Source: an uncultured Sphingopyxis sp. (GTDB taxonomy: Bacteria; Pseudomonadota; Alphaproteobacteria; Sphingomonadales; Sphingomonadaceae). From it: a stretch of 64,000 nucleotides of DNA. The notes below the pieces were generated by a model that worked only from the letters and a program-made list of their open reading frames with translations, searched no databases and was not told where the DNA came from. Below are positions 1 to 8,111 of the stretch, one piece after another. The stretch is from assembly GCA_937873425.1 (NCBI GenBank), contig CALMYE010000279.1, forward strand, positions 1 through 64,000. Reading direction: 5' to 3'. Position 1 is the stretch's first letter, and the number at the start of each line of letters is the position of its first letter. The translations under genes and the position numbers were made by a program.

Positions 1-1642
1 CGGGCAGCCCCTCCTCGATCGCGCGCAGCCGCGCCTGCGCCAGATGCTGCGGCGGCCCCCAACTGCCGAACCACGCGTCGTTCGACGGGTTGAAGATGAA
101 GTCGGGGCGGTTGCCGCGGTCGACCACCTGGCCGGAGAAGATGATCTCGTAGCAGATCTGGAGGCCGACGTTCAGCGCGGGACGGCCCATCGAAAAATGG
201 TTCCGCAGCAACCGGTCCGCCGCGGTTGCGTCGGGTGACAGCGGCGGTTCGGCGACTTCGGGCAGGGCCAGCGTGCGTGGCCCCGGCCCCGGCCAGAAAT
301 CGAGGTCGCCCGGCGCAAGCCGTGACAGGCCGATGGCAGAGAGCAAAGGCCGCATCGGCAGATATTCGCCATAGGGGACGAGGTGGGCCTTGTCGTAGCG
401 GGGGCCGAGCGTGCCGTCGGCGTGCAGCGTCATCACCGCGTTGCGCGCGCCGACGACATCGCCCGCGCGGTCGAGTTCCAGCTTGAGCGCGCCGAGCAGG
501 ATGACGTCGTCGGGGTTCAGCAGGCTGGCGATCCGCGCGCGCGCCTCGGCGGGCGAGCGGTCGTAATAATAGAGCGGATAGCCGGTTTCGAGATAGTCGG
601 GCACCGCCGCTTCGGGCCACAGGACAAGGCGTGGGGCGTCCGCTTTGGGCGTGGTCAGACGCGCGAGCTTGTCGAAATTGGCGGCCGCCTTGCCGCCCTC
701 CCATTTGTCCTGCTGGCCGACATTGGGCTGGACGACGGTGATGGGGATGCTGCTCCTGGTGGTTTGGGTGCGACCATTGGAAAAATGGGCAAGTCCGAGC
801 AATATGGCGCCATACACCGCCATGATCGCGATATTGCGAAGATGCGGCGGCGACACGAGCGGTGCGCCCCGCATGTCTTCGTCGAGCTTCGCTTGCCTTG
901 CGGCCTCGCGCTCTTCGGGGCCTGTGAACAACAGATCGACGATCAGCGGGACGAAGAAACCTGCGGCAAGAATGATCAACGCGCCGGCGCCATAGCTTCC
1001 CACCAGCGTCAGCACATCGACATATGGAACAACGATCCGCGTCAGGTCGGGCCAGCTGGCAATCAGCGGATTCCACGCGAAACCGGTGAATACCCAACTC
1101 CTCAGCCATTCGGTGATCGTCCACAATGCGGCGAAGGCGAGGATGAAGGACAGTGAAATCCTCCCCGGAACGGGGAGGGGGACCGGCGAAGCCGGTGGAG
1201 GGGGGGCTCGGTCGAGCGCTGCGTCAGGCGGCACACCCCCTCCACCATCCTCCGGATGGTCCCCCTCCCCGTTCCGGGGAGGAATGAGCAGCCACGCCCC
1301 CCACGCCGCCAGCGCCGGATAGACGGCAAGATAGAGCGACAACAGCACCACCGCGATCCACCCCAGCCACGCCGGCATCGCCGCCTGATAGGTGAAGGCG
1401 GTCGCGATCCAGTTCAGCCCGAGCGTGAAATGCCCGACGCCGAACGCCCAGCCGGTGCCGAGTGCGCGCCGGCCGCCGGGGCTGCGCGCGACGAGCGTCA
1501 TCCACCCCGCGAGCGCCAGCAGGGTCAGCGGCCACAGGTGGAGCGGCGCGAAGCCGGTCGCGGAAACGAGGCCGAGCAGCAGCGCGAGGCTTTTCGGCCA
1601 GCGGTCGGCGAAGGCGGCGATGCGGGGGGAAAGCGCGGTCAC
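1..1642 (-). CDS. lnt: Apolipoprotein N-acyltransferase, 5' portion (runs off left edge)
   Basis: Inner-membrane enzyme that adds the third acyl chain to the N-terminal cysteine of lipoproteins. Read on the minus strand from a GTG at 1642, 547 codons are visible and the C-terminus is outside the window. The N-terminal half is hydrophobic with several membrane segments; the C-terminal half is a nitrilase-type domain. The family's Glu-Lys-Cys triad is visible: WPEAAVPD near residue 344, YDKAHLVPYGEYLP with Lys near 418, and LQICYEI with Cys near 497. The conserved EWLR...FTGFAWNP segment follows residue 170. Unusually, a 123-bp palindromic repeat (1160-1282) lies inside the gene and is translated in frame as about 41 Pro/Gly-rich residues (about 121-161) between membrane segments. 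The GTG start has no clear ribosome site, but the reading matches the family N-terminus. Confidence 0.9.
   Translation of the reverse strand, partial: MTALSPRIAAFADRWPKSLALLLGLVSATGFAPLHLWPLTLLALAGWMTLVARSPGGRRALGTGWAFGVGHFTLGLNWIATAFTYQAAMPAWLGWIAVVLLSLYLAVYPALAAWGAWLLIPPRNGEGDHPEDGGGGVPPDAALDRAPPPPASPVPLPVPGRISLSFILAFAALWTITEWLRSWVFTGFAWNPLIASWPDLTRIVVPYVDVLTLVGSYGAGALIILAAGFFVPLIVDLLFTGPEEREAARQAKLDEDMRGAPLVSPPHLRNIAIMAVYGAILLGLAHFSNGRTQTTRSSIPITVVQPNVGQQDKWEGGKAAANFDKLARLTTPKADAPRLVLWPEAAVPDYLETGYPLYYYDRSPAEARARIASLLNPDDVILLGALKLELDRAGDVVGARNAVMTLHADGTLGPRYDKAHLVPYGEYLPMRPLLSAIGLSRLAPGDLDFWPGPGPRTLALPEVAEPPLSPDATAADRLLRNHFSMGRPALNVGLQICYEIIFSGQVVDRGNRPDFIFNPSNDAWFGSWGPPQHLAQARLRAIEEGLP
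1160..1282. repeat. GC-rich palindromic repeat inside lnt
   Basis: The ends are inverted repeats: CCTCCCCGGAACGGGGAGG at the left and its complement at the right, each also a small hairpin. Inner arms GGTGGAGGGGG and CCCCCTCCACC pair as well. It belongs to the same class as the intergenic repeats at 2812, 10142, 51389, 53329, 56516 and 59986. Its length, 123 bp, is a multiple of three, so lnt stays open through it. Confidence 0.85.
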
Positions 1643-1744
1643 GCGCGCTGCTTTAGCCGCGCGCGGGTTGCGCGACAATCGTGCTTGCCAAGCGCCGCGC
1701 ATTTCCGCAGGACCGTCGCCGGGTCGCGTCAGGGGAGGGCGCTC

Positions 1745-2788
1745 ATGTTCTGGTCGCTATTGCTGCTGTTCGGCAGCCATGTCGATATGCTGAATAATCC
1801 GGACGATGTGCGCATTTGCGCGGCGGGCACCGACATGGCGGCCGACGAGGCGGCCGCCATGGGCAGCGACGAGATCAACGTCCTGATCCTGCGCGAAATT
1901 GCGGCCATCTTCGTCGAACGCCTCGACGGCATGGGGGCGGGCGACGCGGCGGCGCTGGCGGCGGCGAAGGCACGGCTGGCCGGCGGGCCTGAAGAGACGG
2001 CTATATTGGAAAAATGCGGCGCGATCGTCGGCGCGATGCGCGGCGACGACAGCCTGCTCGACGCGGCGCGGCGGCTGGACGCCGGCGACGATGCGGCTGG
2101 CGATGGCGCGGTCGACGACGCGGCGGCCGACGACCCGATCGATGGCCCGGCGTTGCTGGGGACATTGTCCGATGTTCGCCGCGCTGAGGTGCGCTGCGCG
2201 GTGCTGGCAGGAACGCTGGTGCAAGAGGTGGCGCGCGGCGCGGCAACGGACGCCCATGGCCTGACGGCAGAGAAGGCCGATACGCTGGCGGGGCGGCTCG
2301 CCGAAGCGATCATGGCCGAGACGGGCTGGAGCGGGGAGGAAATGCGCGCGGTCTATGGCGCCGACTTCGAAGCCTATTCGGCGGTGGCGCTGGAAGACGA
2401 CGCCAGCGCGGACTTCGAGCGGGCGATCGCGGGATGCCGGCCGCTCTATGACGGCATCGACGTGTCGGGCGAGGGCGACGGGGCGGTGCCGGGCCTCGCC
2501 CCCGCCGCGCGCGCCGGCGGCGTGGACCTGTTCGGGCCGGACCAATGCTATGCGCTGCTCAGCGCCTTCGCCTCCGGCATGCCGAAAGGAGCGAAGGAAC
2601 GGAAAGAATTCGAGGCGATGGCCGCCCGGCTCGAACCGCGCGTGCTCGGCGGTGCTGCGAAGGCCAGCGCCGAGGGCAAGGCGCGGCTGGCGGCGGCGCA
2701 CGCCGGCTTCGACGCCGCGGCGTTCGAAGCGCTCGACGAGCCGCAGGCCGAGGCACAGATCGAGCATTGTTTCGGGCTGGCGTCGTAG
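1745..2788 (+). CDS. Hypothetical secreted or periplasmic protein, Ala/Asp-rich, 347 aa
   Basis: Not recognised. The ATG at 1745 follows a strong purine-rich ribosome site (AGGGGAGGG). The start MFWSLLLLFGS is a short hydrophobic segment that could be part of a signal sequence, but it is brief and followed by acidic residues, so export is uncertain. The rest is rich in Ala, Asp and Glu and mostly helical in character, with scattered cysteines (ICAAG, EKCGA, VRCAV, AGCRP, DQCYA, EHCFG) that could form disulfides. An upstream in-frame extension to 1256 overlaps lnt and is probably not translated. It is divergent from lnt. GC-rich third positions support real coding. Confidence 0.7.
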   Translation: MFWSLLLLFGSHVDMLNNPDDVRICAAGTDMAADEAAAMGSDEINVLILREIAAIFVERLDGMGAGDAAALAAAKARLAGGPEETAILEKCGAIVGAMRGDDSLLDAARRLDAGDDAAGDGAVDDAAADDPIDGPALLGTLSDVRRAEVRCAVLAGTLVQEVARGAATDAHGLTAEKADTLAGRLAEAIMAETGWSGEEMRAVYGADFEAYSAVALEDDASADFERAIAGCRPLYDGIDVSGEGDGAVPGLAPAARAGGVDLFGPDQCYALLSAFASGMPKGAKERKEFEAMAARLEPRVLGGAAKASAEGKARLAAAHAGFDAAAFEALDEPQAEAQIEHCFGLAS

Positions 2789-2811
2789 GGGCTGCCTGCT
2801 TTGGTGGAATC

Positions 2812-2951
2812 AAGCCCCTCCCCTTCAGGGGAGGGGTTGGGGTGGGGTCTCGCGAGGTGGCGCGAGGCCGATGGACCCCACCCCGCTCGACTAAAGGCCC
2901 GGCTACGCCGGACCAAGTCTCGCTGCCCCTCCCCTGAAAGGGAGGGGTTTG
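2812..2951. repeat. GC-rich palindromic repeat pair (CCCCTCCC family)
   Basis: Two hairpins, CCCCTCCCC-TTCA-GGGGAGGGG at the left and CCCCTCCCCTGAAAGGGAGGGG at the right, flank a pair of GGGGTGGGG / CCCCACCCC boxes. It lies between two converging genes, where it may also act as a transcription terminator. Confidence 0.8.
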
Positions 2952-2988
2952 AAGGGTTCGACCTGGGACGGACGCCGCGCTGCCGGCG

Positions 2989-3453
2989 CTACAGCATATA
3001 TTTCATCTTGATCGTCTGTGCCGTCGCGCCCTCGACTGCAAAGCTCGCCGCCTTGAAGCTCGGCGGACCCATGCCGAGCGCCGGGTTGCGCGAAAAGCCG
3101 AAGCCCTCCTTGGGCAGGAACAGCGCCATGTCCATCTTGTCGTTGCCATTCTCGTCATGGACCACGGCGATGGCATAGGTGCCCGCCGTGGGTGCGATGA
3201 CGGTGAAGGCGCCGGCGTCGGCGGGCTTCACCGCCATGCGCACCGACGCCGCATCCTTGCTGCAGTCGGGAAATGCCTTGGGATTGGCCGTCAGGCAGAC
3301 GAGGATCTGCCCCTTCTGGCTGCGCAGATTGGTGATGCCGACCTTGATCTCAGGGGGCGGGGCGCTTGTGCCGGTCAGCAGCAGCGCCCCCGAAATCGCC
3401 AAGCCCCAGGTCGGTGCCGCACGCCTTGTCCCAGAAGCGGAAATAAAGCCCAT
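2989..3453 (-). CDS. DUF2141 domain protein, secreted
   Basis: Small exported protein of the DUF2141 family (function unknown). The first 35 residues contain a hydrophobic stretch (LAISGALLLTGTSA) that reads as a signal peptide. The mature part carries the family hallmarks: ITNLRSQKGQILVCL, a Cys pair (CLTANPKAFPDC), AIAVVHDENGNDKMD and the C-terminal GFGFSRNPALGMGPPSF. It is last in a minus-strand operon after the acetyltransferase and the hydroxylase. Its first 104 bp overlap, in another frame, the end of the hydroxylase gene, so the signal peptide is encoded inside that gene. Without the overlap no signal peptide remains, which supports this start. Confidence 0.8.
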   Translation of the reverse strand: MGFISASGTRRAAPTWGLAISGALLLTGTSAPPPEIKVGITNLRSQKGQILVCLTANPKAFPDCSKDAASVRMAVKPADAGAFTVIAPTAGTYAIAVVHDENGNDKMDMALFLPKEGFGFSRNPALGMGPPSFKAASFAVEGATAQTIKMKYML

Positions 3454-4108
3454 AATTCCCCCGATAGGCGCTGTGGTGTTTCTGATGATGCGTGGCGGTT
3501 ATCAGCCAGCGTCCCGCGGGTCCATGCACCAGCGCGCGCGGGAACATCTCCCAGCCCATATGATTGCCGACGCCCATGATCGTCATGATCGCGAGGACGA
3601 TGCCGAGCATCGCGACATGGATCGGGATCAGGAAGACCAGCGCCGGGATCACGACCGCGCCGGTGATCGCCTCCACCGGATGAAAGCTCATCGCCGCCCA
3701 GGCGGTCGGCGGGCGGCTGTCGTGGTGAACGGCGTGCGCGATGCGGAACAGCGCCGGGCGGTGCATCCAGCGATGCGTCCAATAGAACCATGTGTCGTGG
3801 ATCAGCAGATAGGCAAGCAGGCTGACCGGCAGATACCAGAGCGGAAAGGCGTGGACGTCGGTATAGATGCGCGTCCAGCCGTGCGCCTGCCACCCCCAGG
3901 CGACGATGCCGGCGGGGATGCCGTAGATGGCCGCGCTCGCGAGGCTCCACCCGATCTCGCTGCGCATCTGGGGTTCGAGCCCACGGTAGAGGCCGGGGTG
4001 ACGGAGGCGCGTCGCGAGCGCGAACGCGCCGCTGCTGACCAGATAGCGCACGCCGACGATCAGCGTCATCGCGAGCGCGGACAGGGCGATGGCGGGCGCG
4101 GCGCTCAT
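3350..4108 (-). CDS. Fatty acid hydroxylase / sterol desaturase family membrane protein
   Basis: Integral-membrane di-iron oxygenase of the fatty acid hydroxylase superfamily, 252 aa with about four hydrophobic segments. The histidine clusters that bind the di-iron centre are visible in order: HDTWFYWTHRWMH, HAVHHDS and HHQKHH, the last before NYGLYFRFWDKACGT, a typical C-terminal block. The ATG at 4108 overlaps the acetyltransferase stop by 4 bp (ATGA), which fixes the start; longer upstream readings are spurious. It lies divergent from the carotenoid operon, and hydroxylases of this superfamily act on carotenoid rings in related bacteria, so a xanthophyll role (CrtG-like) is possible. It is not CrtZ by motif, and the substrate cannot be read from sequence. 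Confidence 0.85.
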   Translation of the reverse strand: MSAAPAIALSALAMTLIVGVRYLVSSGAFALATRLRHPGLYRGLEPQMRSEIGWSLASAAIYGIPAGIVAWGWQAHGWTRIYTDVHAFPLWYLPVSLLAYLLIHDTWFYWTHRWMHRPALFRIAHAVHHDSRPPTAWAAMSFHPVEAITGAVVIPALVFLIPIHVAMLGIVLAIMTIMGVGNHMGWEMFPRALVHGPAGRWLITATHHQKHHSAYRGNYGLYFRFWDKACGTDLGLGDFGGAAADRHKRPAP

Positions 4109-4647
4109 GCCGTCTCGTCCGCGGGCGGCGTGCCGTCGCCCTCGCCGAGCGCGCGCTGCATATAGACGGTGTCGAGCCACCGCCCGTGCTTGCGGCCCGT
4201 GGATTTCAGCCGGCCGGCCTGTGCGAAGCCGGCGCGGCGATGGAGTGCGATCGACGTCGGCGAAGCGCCGCCGATCACCGCGACCATCTGCCGGAAGCCG
4301 GAGGCGGTCGCCGCATGGACGAGCGCATCCAGCAGCGCCGTGCCGATCCCCCGGCCCAGGGCTTCGGGATGGACATAGACGCTGTCCTCGCACGTCCAGG
4401 CATATCCATCGCGCGGCCGGAACTGCGTGGCATAGGCATAGCCGAGGATGCCGCCGTCGCCCTGCGCGACGAGGAACGGCCAGCCCATCGCGACATGATC
4501 CGCGATGATCTGCGCGGTGCTTTCGACCGAGCGCGGTTCGGAGTCGTAGCTGGCGGTGCCGTGGCGCACATGATGGGCATAGATGGCGGCGACGCCTTCG
4601 GAGTCGGCGGGCGTGGCGGGCCGGATAGGGAGGGCGGCAGCGACCAT
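4105..4647 (-). CDS. GNAT-family N-acetyltransferase, phosphinothricin-acetyltransferase-like
   Basis: Cytoplasmic acetyl-CoA-dependent N-acetyltransferase, 180 aa. It opens with PIRPATPADSEGVAAIYAHHV, as in the Pat/Bar subgroup, then EDSVYVHPEALGRGIGTALL (the acetyl-CoA-binding GRGIG loop, motif A), AVIGGASPTSIALHRRAGF and the C-terminal GRKHGRWLDTVYMQR. The chosen start is the last ATG before the conserved N-terminus; a longer reading to 4734 runs through an intergenic palindrome. First gene of the minus-strand operon with the hydroxylase, overlapping it by 4 bp. The natural substrate is unknown. Confidence 0.85.
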   Translation of the reverse strand: MVAAALPIRPATPADSEGVAAIYAHHVRHGTASYDSEPRSVESTAQIIADHVAMGWPFLVAQGDGGILGYAYATQFRPRDGYAWTCEDSVYVHPEALGRGIGTALLDALVHAATASGFRQMVAVIGGASPTSIALHRRAGFAQAGRLKSTGRKHGRWLDTVYMQRALGEGDGTPPADETA

Positions 4648-4694
4648 GCGGCAAGCCATGCCGCAAGGCGCGGCCTTTGTCATCCACCCTCGCA

Positions 4695-4732
4695 TTTCCG
4701 CGAAGGCTCCGCCCTTCCGCCTTCGCGGGAGC
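4695..4732. repeat. Short palindrome (CGCGAAGG / CCTTCGCG)
   Basis: Imperfect inverted repeat between the divergent acetyltransferase and crtY genes. It shares the CGCGAAGG half with the larger elements at 7455 and 56132 and probably belongs to that repeat family. Confidence 0.5.
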
Positions 4733-4807
4733 ACATGTCGCCGCAGATAGGGGCTGGGGAAATCGCGCCACCTTTCCCCCGCCGATTCCGTGGGCTAGGC
4801 AGGGCCG

Positions 4808-5962
4808 ATGGCCGCCCCCTCCCCCTCCTGCGACATCGCCATCGTCGGCGGCGGTCTGGCGGGTGGGCTCGCGGCGCTCGCGCTCGCGGCGAAGCGGCCC
4901 GATCTCGACGTGCGGCTGATCGAGCCGGGGCCGATCGGCGGCAACCATATCTGGTCCTTCTTCGACGGCGACATTGCGGAAAAGAACCGCTGGCTCGTCG
5001 CGCCGCTCGTGGCGCATTACTGGCACGGCTACGACGTGCGCTTCCCGCACCACGCCCGCACGCTGCGCATGGGCTACAAGAGCATCACCGGCGAGGCGCT
5101 GGCCGCGGCGGTGGCGGCGGCGCTGCCCGCGGAGCGCATCCATGCCGAGCAGGCGCTGCAGCTCGCGCCCGGCCATCTGCTGTTCGCGCGCGGCGGGCGG
5201 CTCGACGCGCGGCACGTCATCGACGCGCGCGGCGCGGGGAATCTGTCGGCGCTGACCTGCGGCTGGCAGAAGTTCGTCGGGCAGGCGCTGACCGTGAAGG
5301 GCGGCCACGGCCTCGCGCATCCGGTGGTGATGGACGCGCGCGTCGCGCAGCTCGACGGCTATCGCTTCGTCTATCTGCTGCCCTTCGACGAGGAGACGGT
5401 CTTCGTCGAGGACACCTATTACAGCGACAGCCCCGACCTCGACGCCGATCTGATCCGTGAGCGCATCGGCGCCTATGCCGCGTGGCGCGGGTGGGAGGTG
5501 ACGGGCGTCGCGCGCGAGGAGACGGGGGTGCTGCCGGTGGTGATCGCGGGCGATTTCGCGGCGCTGTGGCCCGCGTCCGACCGGGTGGGGCGGATCGGCG
5601 CGCGGGCGGGGGCCTTTCACGCCACGACCGGCTATTCGCTGCCCGACGCGGTGCGGACCGCGGCGGCATTGCCCGATCTGGTCGATGGCCCCGGTCTTGG
5701 CACGAAACTGCGCGCGCGCGCGGCGCGCGGCTGGCGGCGGCAGCGATTCTATCGCCTGCTCGACGCGATGCTGTTCCGCGCCGCCGAGCCCGCCGAGCGG
5801 GTGCGTATCTTCGAGCGCTTCTATCGCCTGCCGCCAAAGCTCATTGCGCGCTTCTACGCCGGGCAATCGACGCGCGGCGACAAGCTGCGCATTCTGGCGG
5901 GCAAGCCGCCGGTGCCGGTCGGCCGCGCCCTCGCCGCAATCCGCAAGCTCGACTGGAAATGA
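4808..5962 (+). CDS. crtY: Lycopene beta-cyclase
   Basis: Cyclises both ends of lycopene to give beta-carotene. The protein is 384 aa, normal for bacterial CrtY. It starts with an FAD/NAD-binding fold (IVGGGLAGGLAALALA) and then NHIWSFFDGDI, diagnostic for CrtY. Later blocks are YRFVYLLPFDEETVFVEDTYYSD, RIGARAGAFHATTGYSLPDAVRTA and RFYRLLDAMLFRAA near the C-terminus. First gene of the crt operon; its stop overlaps the crtI start by 4 bp. Confidence 0.95.
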   Translation: MAAPSPSCDIAIVGGGLAGGLAALALAAKRPDLDVRLIEPGPIGGNHIWSFFDGDIAEKNRWLVAPLVAHYWHGYDVRFPHHARTLRMGYKSITGEALAAAVAAALPAERIHAEQALQLAPGHLLFARGGRLDARHVIDARGAGNLSALTCGWQKFVGQALTVKGGHGLAHPVVMDARVAQLDGYRFVYLLPFDEETVFVEDTYYSDSPDLDADLIRERIGAYAAWRGWEVTGVAREETGVLPVVIAGDFAALWPASDRVGRIGARAGAFHATTGYSLPDAVRTAAALPDLVDGPGLGTKLRARAARGWRRQRFYRLLDAMLFRAAEPAERVRIFERFYRLPPKLIARFYAGQSTRGDKLRILAGKPPVPVGRALAAIRKLDWK

Positions 5963-7440
5963 CGCGTTCCGCCATCGTCATCGGCGCCGGATTCGGCGGC
6001 CTCGCGCTTGCGATCCGGCTGCAATCGGCGGGCGTTGCGACGACGATCGTCGAGGCGCGCGACAAGCCGGGCGGGCGCGCCTATCACTGGGTTCGCGACG
6101 GCTTCACCTTCGACGCCGGGCCGACGGTGGTGACCGATCCGCCGTGCCTCGAAGAATTATGGGCCTTGAGCGGGCAGGAGATGGCCGCCGATGTCGATCT
6201 GATCCCGGTTATGCCCTTCTACCGGCTGAACTGGCCCGACGGCACGAACTTCGACTATTCGAACGACGAGGCGGCGTTGCGGGAAGGAATCGCCGCGCTG
6301 AACCCGACCGACGTCGCGGGTTACGAGCGCTTCCTCGACTATTCGCGGGGCGTGTATGAAGAGGGCTATGTCAAGCTCGGCTCGGCCGCCTTTCTCGACT
6401 TCGCCGCGATGATCCGCGCCGCGCCCGCGCTGATGAAATATCGGGCGTGGCGCAGCGTCTATTCGATCGTCGCGTCTTATGTGCAGGACGAAAGGCTGCG
6501 GCAGGCGCTGTCCTTCCACACTTTGCTCGTCGGCGGCAATCCGATGACGACGAGTAGCATCTATGCGTTGATCCACACGATCGAGAAACAGGGCGGCGTC
6601 TGGTGGGCGCGCGGCGGCACCAATGCGCTGGTCGCTGGGATGGTGCGCCTGTTCGAGCGGCTGGGCGGGACGCTGCGGCTCGGCGATCCGGTGGCGAAGA
6701 TCGAAGTGCGCGGCGACCGCGCGACCGGCGTGACGACCGCGGGCGGCTGGCGCGGCGAGGCCGGTATGGTGGCATGCAATTCGGACCTGATGCACAGCTA
6801 TCGCGATCTGCTCGGCGATCATCCGCGCGGGCGGAAGGTCGCGAAGGGGCTGGCGCGCAAGCGCTGGTCGCCGTCGCTGTTCGTCGTCCATTTCGGGGTG
6901 AGAGGCGACTGTCCCGGCATCGCGCACCACAGCATCCTTTTCGGCCCGCGCTACAAGGGGCTGCTCGACGACATCTACCGGAACGGCACGGTGCCGGAGG
7001 ATTTCTCGCTCTACCTCCACCATCCGAGCGCGACCGACGCGAGCATGGCGCCGCCGGGCCATGCGACGTTCTACGCGCTTGCCCCGGTCGCACATCTGGG
7101 CAAGGCCAAGGCCGACTGGGACGGCGATTTCGGGCAGCGTTTTGCCGATGCGATATTGGACGAGGTCGAGCGCCGCGTGCTGCCCGGCCTGCGCGCCAAT
7201 CTGGTCACGCGCTTCCACTATGCCCCGACCGATTTCGGCCGCGACCTGTCGGCGCATCTGGGCAGCGCCTTCAGCCTCGAACCGCTGCTGCGGCAGAGCG
7301 CATATTTCCGCGCGCACAACCGCGACGATGCGATAGCGAACCTCTATTTCGTCGGCGCGGGGACGCATCCGGGGGCGGGGATTCCGGGCGTCGTGGGGAG
7401 CGCCAAGGCGACCGCGGCGCTGATGCTCGAAACCCCATAG
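5959..7440 (+). CDS. crtI: Phytoene desaturase
   Basis: FAD-dependent desaturase converting phytoene to lycopene, membrane-associated. The protein is 493 aa. N-terminal dinucleotide fold: IVIGAGFGGLALAIRLQSAG, then EARDKPGGRAY and FDAGPTVVTDP. The C-terminal CrtI signature GTHPGAGIPGVVGSAKAT is intact. The ATG at 5959 overlaps the crtY stop (ATGA), which settles the start and suggests translational coupling. CrtY, CrtI and CrtB together make beta-carotene from geranylgeranyl diphosphate; no crtE is in view. Confidence 0.96.
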   Translation: MTRSAIVIGAGFGGLALAIRLQSAGVATTIVEARDKPGGRAYHWVRDGFTFDAGPTVVTDPPCLEELWALSGQEMAADVDLIPVMPFYRLNWPDGTNFDYSNDEAALREGIAALNPTDVAGYERFLDYSRGVYEEGYVKLGSAAFLDFAAMIRAAPALMKYRAWRSVYSIVASYVQDERLRQALSFHTLLVGGNPMTTSSIYALIHTIEKQGGVWWARGGTNALVAGMVRLFERLGGTLRLGDPVAKIEVRGDRATGVTTAGGWRGEAGMVACNSDLMHSYRDLLGDHPRGRKVAKGLARKRWSPSLFVVHFGVRGDCPGIAHHSILFGPRYKGLLDDIYRNGTVPEDFSLYLHHPSATDASMAPPGHATFYALAPVAHLGKAKADWDGDFGQRFADAILDEVERRVLPGLRANLVTRFHYAPTDFGRDLSAHLGSAFSLEPLLRQSAYFRAHNRDDAIANLYFVGAGTHPGAGIPGVVGSAKATAALMLETP

Positions 7441-7454
7441 GCTCTTTACTTTCT

Positions 7455-7511
7455 CGTCATTCCCGCGAAGGCGGGAATCCAGCTGGGTCCCCGCCTTCGC
7501 GGGGACGACGA
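7455..7511. repeat. Palindromic repeat (TCATTCCCGCGAAGGCGGGAA family)
   Basis: CATTCCCGCGAAGGCGGGAAT, a short CCAGCTGG centre, then TCCCCGCCTTCGCGGGGA. The two halves are related hairpins. It sits in the only real gap of the crt operon, between crtI and the LOG gene, so it could lower downstream expression or protect mRNA ends. Related copy at 56132; simpler form near 56468. Confidence 0.75.
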
Positions 7512-7529
7512 AATGTCAGAGTGAAGAAG

Positions 7530-8111
7530 ATGAAACGCATCGCCGTCTATTGCGGGTCCGCCACCCCCACCGATCCCGTCTATATCGAAACCGCGCAGCA
7601 TGTCGGTCGCACGCTGGCGAGCCGCGGCATCGGCGTCGTCTATGGCGGCGGCCGGCTCGGGCTGATGGGCGCGGTCGCCGACGCGGCGCTCGACGCGGGG
7701 GGCGAGGTGATCGGGGTGATCCCCGACGCGCTCGTCGGCACCGAGGTCGCGCACCGCGGCTGCACCGAACTGCACATCGTATCGGGCATGCACGAGCGCA
7801 AGCGCATGTTCACCGACCTCAGCGACGGATTCCTGACCATCCCCGGCGGCGTCGGGACGATGGACGAATTGTGGGAAGCGATCAGCTGGGCGCAGCTCGG
7901 CTATCACAACAAGCCGGTGGGGCTGCTCAACGCGGCGGGTTTCTACAACGAGCTGATCGCCTTCAAGCAGCATATGGTCGAGGTCGGCTTCATCCGCCCC
8001 GCGCATGCCGGGATCATGGTCACCGACGCGGCGCTCGACCCGCTGCTCGACAAGATGGCGGCCTATCGCCCGCACGCGACGATCTTTTCGATGAAGGCCG
8101 ACGATCTTTAA
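7530..8111 (+). CDS. LOG family protein (TIGR00730; cytokinin riboside 5'-monophosphate phosphoribohydrolase type)
   Basis: Rossmann-fold nucleotide 5'-monophosphate phosphoribohydrolase-like protein, 193 aa. The family motifs are visible: GGGRLGLMG near residue 40 and PGGVGTMDELWE at 105-116, which form the substrate and catalytic site; GMHERKRM lies between them. The ATG at 7530 was chosen, with a GTG at 7521 an in-frame alternative. Its stop overlaps the crtB start by one base, so it is co-transcribed with carotenoid genes. In bacteria without cytokinin signalling these proteins probably act in nucleotide salvage or turnover. Confidence 0.88.
   Translation: MKRIAVYCGSATPTDPVYIETAQHVGRTLASRGIGVVYGGGRLGLMGAVADAALDAGGEVIGVIPDALVGTEVAHRGCTELHIVSGMHERKRMFTDLSDGFLTIPGGVGTMDELWEAISWAQLGYHNKPVGLLNAAGFYNELIAFKQHMVEVGFIRPAHAGIMVTDAALDPLLDKMAAYRPHATIFSMKADDL

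Noticed and set aside
3350..5866. An 838-codon minus frame ending in the hydroxylase
   Set aside because: Everything before 4108 is antisense to crtY or out of frame with the acetyltransferase; the hydroxylase starts at the ATGA overlap.
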